Below, in pieces: positions 13,290-18,050 of a stretch of DNA of 18,050 nucleotides (the stretch's first letter is position 1; every line of letters begins with the position of its first letter). This DNA is from an uncultured Bacteroidales bacterium. Lineage in GTDB: Bacteria; Bacteroidota; Bacteroidia; Bacteroidales; UBA3824. The translations under genes and the position numbers were made by a program. The notes under the pieces are model-generated. The model did not search any database, had not been told where the DNA came from, and worked only from the letters and a program-made list of their open reading frames with translations. The stretch is from contig CALFIU010000152.1 of assembly GCA_937877455.1 (NCBI GenBank), positions 1-18,050 of the forward strand. Direction: 5' to 3'.

Positions 13290-14730
13290 CTATTTCAGCC
13301 TCCGTTTTTACAACTTGCTTGCGTTCCTCCTCCGCTTTTAAAGTCTCATAATATTCCTTACTGATGCGATATGCATCCTCACTATCAATGAACAATCCGC
13401 AAGCATCAAACGCAAGTTTAGGCGCAATTTTATCATTGGACAACATATTGATAAGTACTTGAGACTTGGACAGCACATCTTGATAATTCCGCCGCGTAAA
13501 GTGTGCTTCAATATCCGCAATATGAACATCAAAGTCTCTCAATCCACGGCAGATAAACAGGACAAGCTTCAAGAACTCTTGTTCCGACTGCTTGAACATC
13601 AGTTCCGAGTCCTTCGCACGTGCCTCTGCGCCCTGCCATCCATTGCGAAGGATAACTGCGCCGTTATTGGAACTGTCACTCTGATTGCCAGCCGCCTGTG
13701 ATGGGACTCCAACGATTGTTAGAACTGCCTGATACAAGTCCTCTTTCAACGTCTGCGTATTCGACTGGTCAAGATGCTCCGAGATAATGTCAATAGTCGC
13801 CTTGTTATCCGTCGTGGATTTAAGTTCTATCAACCCACTCTCACGGATAGTATTTGCCGTAGTGCCTTCTTCCAGTTCCGCATTCGTCAGAACGACCAGG
13901 GACTGTATAAACTGCGCCAAACCGTTCAGCCTGTCGCTGTCCACAACGTTGATAGCGTCCAAAAGCGGAATAACCACCTCAAACGCGCCCATCCGTTCCG
14001 GGTTTGCCGGATACTCAATAATCGGAATGCGCCCCCACGGATTCGCTACGGCACTGATTATCTCCTGCTCTTTGATTTCAAAGATGTATTTCGGCGTATA
14101 TACGCTATACCGTATCAGTTGATTCTCTTCGTCTTGCACCTCATATACGCCAGCCAGCGGCTTTTGACGATGATCAGTGCTATATACGATATACGCCTGT
14201 CGTGGGTCAAGCGTGAAGATCTCAAACGGTGCTTCGTCTGCTTCTCCTGCCGTATCCGCAAGAACAAGACGGTATGCTGTCCCGCATATCATGTCCCACT
14301 GAATCAGTTCCTTGTCCTTTGACGCCTTGCTTTCCGACAGCATCATGTCGTTTAGCCGCTTGACGGACTCTGAAATCTTATCATCAGCGTTCCGCGAGAC
14401 ATACTGAATAGGCGACCCACACAGATACCCTGTCTTGAACGCCACGATCTCTTGCGCCCGGTTCTCGACAATGTGATAATTAACCTCTGGACGTATGTCT
14501 TTGGCTCGGTATAAAATCGGTTGGTCGCCCTTATAGTATTTCCACAAGTACTCTATCTCTTCCTTGTTCACCAAGTGCGTGATATGAGCCTTGTTTACAA
14601 TTTCATCTATGACGTTATCTTGATTAATTTCGGCTACGTCAGATACGATCTTCCGTCTGCCGAACAGTCGCCGGGAAGTTACTCCGTCCCCAGCAATCTG
14701 TACTAAATCCTCAAGGGTTGTCGTAGCCAT
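13210..14730 (-). CDS. Portal protein, SPP1 gp6-like (506 aa)
   Basis: ATG at 14730 follows GGAGG by seven bases. Family marks include 'NKEEIEYLWKYYKGDQPILY', 'RAQEIVAFKTGYLCGSPIQY', 'DADEAPFEIFTLDPRQAYIV'-like text near residues 160-190, the 'PIIEYPANPERMGAFEVVIP' segment, and the 'NSNNGAVILRNGW'-like region before the last long helices. The C-terminal 60 residues are charged and then N/Q/T-rich low complexity ('GRNQPSTGNNNQQPDRY'), and this tail holds the overlap with the minor head gene. The dodecameric portal forms the DNA entry ring and the motor base. Length (506 aa) is normal for SPP1-like portals. Confidence 0.94.
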   Translation of the reverse strand: MATTTLEDLVQIAGDGVTSRRLFGRRKIVSDVAEINQDNVIDEIVNKAHITHLVNKEEIEYLWKYYKGDQPILYRAKDIRPEVNYHIVENRAQEIVAFKTGYLCGSPIQYVSRNADDKISESVKRLNDMMLSESKASKDKELIQWDMICGTAYRLVLADTAGEADEAPFEIFTLDPRQAYIVYSTDHRQKPLAGVYEVQDEENQLIRYSVYTPKYIFEIKEQEIISAVANPWGRIPIIEYPANPERMGAFEVVIPLLDAINVVDSDRLNGLAQFIQSLVVLTNAELEEGTTANTIRESGLIELKSTTDNKATIDIISEHLDQSNTQTLKEDLYQAVLTIVGVPSQAAGNQSDSSNNGAVILRNGWQGAEARAKDSELMFKQSEQEFLKLVLFICRGLRDFDVHIADIEAHFTRRNYQDVLSKSQVLINMLSNDKIAPKLAFDACGLFIDSEDAYRISKEYYETLKAEEERKQVVKTEAEIDANTDDTAVGRNQPSTGNNNQQPDRY

Positions 14731-14917
14731 GATTTACCCTCCGTTGCTGTCTACAACGATGCATTGCGCCCGGTTCAAACTGCCCATGCCAATACCGCGT
14801 GTGTTCCGCTACGCCAATCAAATTGCCATCTTCCAGTTTGACTGTCGCTTCCTTCTCGCTGTTCAAGACCTTATTTATCGTTTCAAGCGCACCTGGATAG
14901 TCGCGTATATCAATCAT
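14711..14917 (-). CDS. Small phage leader ORF before portal (68 aa)
   Basis: ATG at 14917 follows GAGGG by nine bases. The sequence begins 'MIDIRDYPGALETINKVLNS' and goes on 'KEATVKLEDGNLIGVAEHTR', a compact helix-strand-strand fold, with an Arg-rich C-terminus. It overlaps the portal start by 20 bases, which implies coupled translation. Short proteins with this 'DIRxYPGAxExxNKxLNxxxxVxVKxE' opening are known to me from Clostridia phages without assigned function. It is the first coding region after the terminator at 14935-14960. Its function is unknown. Confidence 0.7.
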   Translation of the reverse strand: MIDIRDYPGALETINKVLNSEKEATVKLEDGNLIGVAEHTRYWHGQFEPGAMHRCRQQRRVNHGYDNP

Positions 14918-14934
14918 TGTGCTTAACCCTCGCT

Positions 14935-14960
14935 AAAAAGATTGCGGGATTTCCACCCGC
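14935..14960 (-). terminator. Intrinsic terminator between terL and portal
   Basis: On the minus strand GCGGG (14960-14956), loop UGGAAAU, CCCGC (48-44 in the same decade) and then AAUCUUUUU (14943-14935). The stem is only five G-C pairs, so termination may be partial. The seven-base loop and five-pair stem also resemble a tRNA T-arm. It ends the structured RNA candidate described separately and would leave the portal operon to readthrough or attenuation. Confidence 0.6.
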
Positions 14961-15173
14961 GACAATTAGTTTCAGAGTCAACGTATACCCGCATACGCAT
15001 TGTCCGTGACACAACCTAAGAAAAGGTTAAGGAGGGGGAAAGGCGGAAAAGCTTAAACGCCTCTGCGGATACCCCAGAATGTTGCAAAACATTCGTGCGC
15101 TTCCCCATGCCCCAGGAAGCCGACAGGAAAGGAAGAAAAAATGGACTATTTTTTCTGACAATATCAATCCTGT
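14935..15173 (-). ncRNA. Candidate structured non-coding or leader RNA between terL and portal
   Basis: About 240 nt without a credible gene. Reading the minus strand from a predicted start near 15171, these helices can be drawn: ACAGGA/UCCUGU (15173-15168 with 15128-15123) enclosing a 9-bp AGAAAAAAU hairpin (15156-15134); GCUUCC/GGAAGC (15120-15115 with 15104-15099); GAAUGUU/AACAUUC with a UUGC loop (15094-15077); GGGG/CCCC (15075-15072 with 15038-15035) enclosing AGGCG/CGCCU (15062-15058 with 15045-15041); AACCU/AGGUU (15028-15013); GACAAU/AUUGUC (15004-14999 with 14966-14961) enclosing CGUAU/AUACG (14997-14982); and GCGGG/CCCGC (14960-14944) before a U-run. AGGUU could instead pair with AAUCU at 14943-14939, which would close a tRNA-like three-way junction. 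I cannot match it to ROOL, GOLLD or another named class. The helices are seen; the RNA is inferred. Confidence 0.55.
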
Positions 15174-15177
15174 TATT

Positions 15178-15186
15178 ATTGTACCA
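15178..15186 (-). promoter_or_regulatory. Extended -10 promoter for the structured RNA / portal operon
   Basis: On the minus strand TGG TACAAT gives an extended -10 (TGn) with five of six matches to TATAAT. No good -35 is present at 17 bp, but an AT-rich block (15180-15283) lies upstream and could act as an UP-type element. The predicted start near 15171 falls at the 5' end of the first helix of the RNA candidate. Confidence 0.5.
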
Positions 15187-15278
15187 CAAAAAAATCGCCA
15201 ATGAAATAGTTTTTATAAGTAACTTTTATAATGTAATAAAAATTCTTTATAAACTTTGGTAAAAAAAGAAAACTAAAG

Positions 15279-16982
15279 TCAAAATGTGCGCTTCCGCACC
15301 TTAACAACGCTGCCACCAAAGGTTTTTGCAAAGTTTTCAAGGTCTGCGAGAGCGTCAGGCACGTCGTCGTTTTTGTTTTTCCCGGACATTGTGTATCCAG
15401 TCAGGAAGTTCATTGCCGTCCGATACTCCTTATCAACCGTCTTGTTCTCACCCTTGCCGTTGTACTCCGTCTCCGCCTTGAACAAGCAGTGTGTCTTGAC
15501 CCACGATGACGCCACCAAGATACGTGTCTCCTTGTTCGTCTGATTCCACTTAGTCGTGACATGGCAGTGGCTACCCTTGCTGATCAGCCCTTTCTGCACG
15601 TTGTCCGCAAACAGTGTGCCGCCACGGTTGCTTTCAAATCGTACCATCTGCACGTCCAACTCGAACAGAAGGTTGATGATCCGCTCCTCTATATCATTCG
15701 GCTTCCCGTTATCGCAGATCCAGCGGTCAATGTAGTAGTCTTCGCCGTACTTGTACGCTATCGGCATGGCGCAATAGTCGCTGCCCTGCTCCTTCGTGTC
15801 GCACACAGCCAAGATCGTGTCGGGTTCTCTGTCAGGCAGACCGTAATACCTACGGAGTTCTTCGGGCGCGTACAACTGTCCTTCTCTCTCAATCGGCTCT
15901 CCCATGTACAATGCCCGCCACGATGCATCATCGAACGTCATTTCCAAGTCACGGTACATCTGCGTTGTGAATCCAAGACCATACGGATAGTCAAAGTTGC
16001 TTTGCCCGTTCTCGTCCAAGGCTGGCAAGTTGATAAACTTCGCCCTCTCATCATCTCCGTATGCTTCTTGAAGCCGCCCCACCACGTCAAGGATGCTCCA
16101 ACGTGTCTGTATGTGCAGTTCCTTGACCCGGTTCCCCTGCTTCCTCTGCCGCAAGTCAACCGTGTACTTTGACCAAAGCTTGTTCATCTGGTCAGCCGAC
16201 ATCGCCTGCTCTATGCCCTCGCACAAGTCGTCGCAGTAAAGCAAGTTCGTTGCCCTCACCTTGCCCGCATTTCCAGATCCCAAGGACGTGAGTTCTATCG
16301 TCTGAAACCTCTTCCTGCGCCCAAGGTCGAGCCGCATATCCTTCGCATTCGTCCCGACCACCCTTACGCCCGGAAATACGTCACTCCATAGATACTCCCC
16401 GTCAGGGTTGATTATCCTCAAGCACTCATCATAGACGCCTCGCAGAAAGTTATTGTTGTGACTCGCGCATAACGTTTGCAACTCCGGGTGCAACCCACTC
16501 GTCCAGCATACATAGAAGATTGCGAGACCTGTCTTTCCCGTCCCTGGCGGCTGGCTAATGCACAGAAGGTCGATTTCGTTGTCCTCCAACTGCTGCAACG
16601 CCAACGCAAGCTGGTACAACTGCCTCCGCCTCGGCTCGTAGAATTTCTTCTTCGGATCGCGCTCCTTCTCGATGTATCTACAGAAAGAATCAAAGTCATA
16701 AGGCGCAGCCATCAGGAGCAACTTCCAATACAAGTCCTCCGCCCGCACATCCCCAGCCGTCAACAACTTGACCGCCTTCTTCCGCAACTCCCGCCCATAC
16801 GCAAGAGCCTTTTTTACATTTTCGAGATTTTTCGTTTCTGCCAGCAGAGTTCCGTTTATATCCATCACCTCTGCCGTGCCCTCCTCGATCATCTGCGTAC
16901 AAAGCGTGTATGCGTCCTTCCACGCCCCCACGTCTTCCAGCCTGATCAACTTCTCCACAAGCCGTTCGTCGCGCTCACTCAA
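15279..16982 (-). CDS. terL: Terminase large subunit (567 aa)
   Basis: TTG start at 16982 follows GGAGGTG by seven to eight bases and overlaps the previous stop by eight bases. The ATPase has 'SQPPGTGKTG' (Walker A, 143-152), 'LLYCDD' (Walker B, 247-252) and 'TRWS' (coupling, 293-296). The nuclease domain has D395 in 'LAVCDTKEQGSDYCA', E450 in 'VRFESNRGG' and the final 'NDDVPDALADL' (D540, D543), the three acid clusters of RNase H-like terminase nucleases. An extra N-terminal part of about 90 residues is helical ('KNLENVKKALAYGRELRKKA'). It cuts and pumps phage DNA into the procapsid via the portal. All key residues look intact. Confidence 0.95.
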   Translation of the reverse strand: MSERDERLVEKLIRLEDVGAWKDAYTLCTQMIEEGTAEVMDINGTLLAETKNLENVKKALAYGRELRKKAVKLLTAGDVRAEDLYWKLLLMAAPYDFDSFCRYIEKERDPKKKFYEPRRRQLYQLALALQQLEDNEIDLLCISQPPGTGKTGLAIFYVCWTSGLHPELQTLCASHNNNFLRGVYDECLRIINPDGEYLWSDVFPGVRVVGTNAKDMRLDLGRRKRFQTIELTSLGSGNAGKVRATNLLYCDDLCEGIEQAMSADQMNKLWSKYTVDLRQRKQGNRVKELHIQTRWSILDVVGRLQEAYGDDERAKFINLPALDENGQSNFDYPYGLGFTTQMYRDLEMTFDDASWRALYMGEPIEREGQLYAPEELRRYYGLPDREPDTILAVCDTKEQGSDYCAMPIAYKYGEDYYIDRWICDNGKPNDIEERIINLLFELDVQMVRFESNRGGTLFADNVQKGLISKGSHCHVTTKWNQTNKETRILVASSWVKTHCLFKAETEYNGKGENKTVDKEYRTAMNFLTGYTMSGKNKNDDVPDALADLENFAKTFGGSVVKVRKRTF

Positions 16983-17220
16983 TATGCTTCACCTCCGCCG
17001 CGTTTCTTCCACCTTTCCCTTGCCTTCTCACCAACGTCAATTCTATGTCGTATCCCATCACTTCCAAAATCTCCACAAGCTGTGGCGTCGGCATCGGTTT
17101 ATGCAACAGTCTCGACAGACTCCCTTGCGTTATCCCAAACACCTTGCACACATCCGCTTTCTTCAATCCTTGCTCCCAAAGAGCTAACCCGAACGTTTGT
17201 TTAATATCAGTCAATAACAC
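16975..17220 (-). CDS. Small HTH protein: terminase small subunit or XRE-like regulator (81 aa)
   Basis: The core 'GLALWEQGLKKADVCKVFGI', 'TQGSLSRLLHKPMPTPQLVE' and 'ILEVMGYDIELTLVRR' is an XRE-like HTH with the recognition helix at 'TQGSLSRLL'; the C-terminus is basic. I place the start at GTG 17220 because the promoter start is near 17266 and a GGTGG element precedes it; the frame is open to TTG 17250, which would have a 16-nt leader and no ribosome binding site. TTG 17214 is also possible. It overlaps terL by eight bases. That place is typical of TerS, which binds the packaging site; the 'LxxLGYDxELxL' end is more typical of small HTH regulators. A palindromic operator sits on its own promoter. 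Both roles remain possible. Confidence 0.75.
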   Translation of the reverse strand: MLLTDIKQTFGLALWEQGLKKADVCKVFGITQGSLSRLLHKPMPTPQLVEILEVMGYDIELTLVRRQGKGGRNAAEVKHIE

Positions 17221-17257
17221 GACCGCGCCACCATCCTTTCTCTCCGCCAAAAAGGGA

Positions 17258-17270
17258 AACCAAATTGGTT
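17258..17270. promoter_or_regulatory. Palindromic operator AACCAAATTGGTT
   Basis: Perfect 13-bp palindrome (6-bp arms, one central base) covering the predicted start of transcription of the HTH-terL operon. The place suggests repression, perhaps by the HTH protein itself. The palindrome and position are seen; the binding protein is inferred. Confidence 0.5.
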
Positions 17271-17272
17271 AC

Positions 17273-17301
17273 ATCATACCACCTTCGCCCCTCATTGTCA
17301 A
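17273..17301 (-). promoter_or_regulatory. Near-consensus sigma-70/sigma-A promoter for HTH-terL
   Basis: On the minus strand TTGACA (17301-17296), 17-bp spacer, TATGAT (17278-17273): 6/6 and 5/6 matches to consensus. The start is expected near 17266. It is the strongest promoter I can find in the window. Such a strong host-type promoter for packaging genes, if unrepressed, would fire in a lysogen, which supports a role for the adjacent operator. Confidence 0.8.
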
Positions 17302-17368
17302 ACACCTTCCTAAAAACCGCCCACCCCCCTCGCCTCAAGCGCATCACAAAGTTCGTTAAAAAATAAAT

Positions 17369-17478
17369 ATGACAACATTACAAACATGACAGTGTTCCTT
17401 ATATAAATATTTTCAAAAAATAACCATATTAGTTATTTTTCTTCACATCTGTCCGAGATTCTATTGTCATGTATGTAA
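17369..17478. promoter_or_regulatory. AT-rich regulatory region with inverted TGTCATGTWTGTAA motifs and a hairpin
   Basis: The 14-mer TGTCATGTATGTAA (17465-17478, plus) and TGTCATGTTTGTAA (17378-17391, minus) face each other about 73 bp apart. A further TGTCAT lies at 17369-17374 (minus). Between them AAAAATAAC (17416-17424) and GTTATTTTT (17432-17440) form a perfect nine-pair hairpin with a seven-base loop. Such paired sites in an AT-rich gap look like regulator-binding sites. No flanking gene on the plus strand can be named. Confidence 0.45.
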
Positions 17479-17492
17479 AGACTGTCTATACC
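17464..17492 (+). promoter_or_regulatory. Possible plus-strand promoter overlapping a TGTCAT motif
   Basis: TTGTCA (17464-17469, five of six), 17-bp spacer, TATACC (17487-17492, four of six). The -35 is part of one TGTCATGTATGTAA motif, so a regulator bound there could block it. No convincing plus-strand gene follows within the window. Weak. Confidence 0.3.
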
Positions 17493-18004
17493 GCCTTTTG
17501 AACCCTTAAATTTTATCCGCCCACTTCTGCCGCCAACACCACGCACCCAACGCCGTTCTCCACCATCGCCAACACCACACCCACCTCACTATATCACCAT
17601 GCCAAACTCTATGCCCCACCCCACAGAACAGCCCCTTTTTGTCCTCGCGGGAGTTGATGAGACTAACTACCGCCCAGCCGCCATCGCCATATCCCCGGAC
17701 GCCCGGCCGGGTGTACCAACTGTGAACAAAGCAGTTTACATAATACAGTTTTCAATAGCGACATAATGCCTTGAAACTGCTCCACCCTATACAATCGTTG
17801 ACATAATGCGCTGATCTGCTTGTTATGCCACCAGAAAACAGCAGATAATAAATGTTATGCGTGATTTACAATTGTAGTCTCTCCTGCTGTCCGTCCACGG
17901 AATACACCTGTCCGCCACTGACGGAATTAAAAATTCGGTGGCAGTAGAGCGTGAAATAGTTACATTTTGCAATCTATGACAAAATCTAATGTATACAATA
18001 ACAC
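17493..18004. other. Non-coding stretch upstream of the packaging operon; C-rich tract and short repeats
   Basis: No frame with a plausible start, ribosome binding site and protein-like content is seen. From 17515 to 17635 the plus strand is about half C and under a tenth G, with the 12-mer CGCCAACACCAC at 17531-17542 and 17567-17578. An eight-pair loopless near-palindrome around CCCGGCCGGG lies at 17699-17714. GACATAATGC occurs at 17760-17769 and 17800-17809. TTGACA (17798-17803) with TGTTAT (17821-17826) is a weak plus-strand promoter. The place upstream of terminase is where a cos or pac site would be, but nothing proves it. Confidence 0.5.
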
Positions 18005-18050
18005 AATGATACGGAGATCGGAAGAGCACACGTCTGAACTCCAGTCACAC
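18005..18050 (+). other. Illumina adapter sequence (artifact)
   Basis: 18015-18048 equals the TruSeq Read 1 3' adapter (AGATCGGAAGAGCACACGTC, then TGAACTCCAGTCAC). The ten bases before it (18005-18014, AATGATACGG) equal the first ten of the P5 flow-cell oligo. The last two bases would be the start of the index. This is library sequence that was not trimmed. Bases before 18005 at the read end should be trusted less. Confidence 0.97.

Noticed and set aside
14935..15017. tRNA gene
   Set aside because: The T-arm-like hairpin and a possible closing helix are present, but the loop is UGGAAAU rather than UUCRAAY, no normal D-arm or anticodon arm fits, and the acceptor has only five pairs.
15016..15201. 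61-residue minus-strand ORF in the terL-portal gap
   Set aside because: Its start lies upstream of the predicted transcription start, there is no ribosome binding site, and the content (hydrophobic, no conserved pattern) follows from the hairpin-rich sequence.
15095..15295. 10-bp direct repeat GTGCGCTTCC at 15095 and 15286 as possible att or processing site
   Set aside because: One copy encodes the terL C-terminus; ten bases are too short to argue for site-specific recombination and no integrase is seen.
16476..17204. 242-residue plus-strand ORF opposite terL and the HTH gene
   Set aside because: Antisense shadow of a clear terminase gene; Arg/Leu/Pro-rich composition with no domain pattern and no ribosome binding site.
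17909..17957. Intrinsic terminator from GCCAC...GTGGC with GAATT/AATTC inner stem
   Set aside because: The inner stem has a mismatch, the outer stem is short and offset, and no U-run follows on either strand.
17823..18029. 68-residue minus-strand ORF at the right end
   Set aside because: Its start and first codons lie in adapter sequence (18005-18050).

Overview
The window is most of the late (packaging, head and tail) gene cluster of a siphovirus or siphovirus-type prophage, almost certainly from a gut-type Bacillota (Firmicutes) host. The reasons are an SPP1-like portal and minor head pair, a DUF4355-like scaffold, an N4-gp56/HK97-fold capsid, 'AWAVGTR...TYHNNSKYY' tail-fibre repeats, a DUF6273-like tip protein and strong AAGGAGG-type ribosome binding sites. 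Every convincing gene lies on the minus strand, so biological order runs from high to low coordinates. No sheath, integrase, repressor, replication or lysis module is seen.

Layout in transcription order. The region 17300-18004 has no convincing gene. It holds an AT-rich stretch with inverted motifs and a C-rich, G-poor tract; the last 46 bases (18005-18050) are Illumina adapter, not biology. A near-consensus promoter with a 13-bp palindromic operator at its start (17258-17301) drives a small HTH protein (TerS or regulator) and the terminase large subunit. Between terL and the portal leader gene lies about 240 nt that I read as a structured non-coding or leader RNA. It has an extended -10 promoter, at least eight hairpins or helices, and an intrinsic terminator at its end. 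Then follow a small leader ORF, portal, minor head protein, scaffold, major capsid, a Lys-rich small protein, four connector and tail-completion proteins, a 37-residue zinc-ribbon gene, the major tail protein with a strong terminator, and a tail-assembly chaperone pair joined by a GGGAAAC -1 frameshift site. The tape measure, distal tail protein, a hub fused to a large glycine-rich adhesin domain, and a run of small tail-tip/fibre proteins complete the series.

The left end is odd. The last tail protein has a DUF6273-like (C-type-lectin-like) domain of the sort often diversified by diversity-generating retroelements, but it stops where the variable C-terminus should begin. It runs straight into a winged-HTH gene with a 21-bp repeat linker and then a 41-bp inverted repeat built from 15-bp units. 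Since the other end carries adapter, an assembly break or misjoin near base 630 is likely.

The genes work together as a standard tailed-phage assembly line: terminase packages DNA through the portal into a scaffolded capsid, connectors close the head, and chaperones load tail tube protein on the tape measure. The hub and fibre proteins form the receptor-binding tip.
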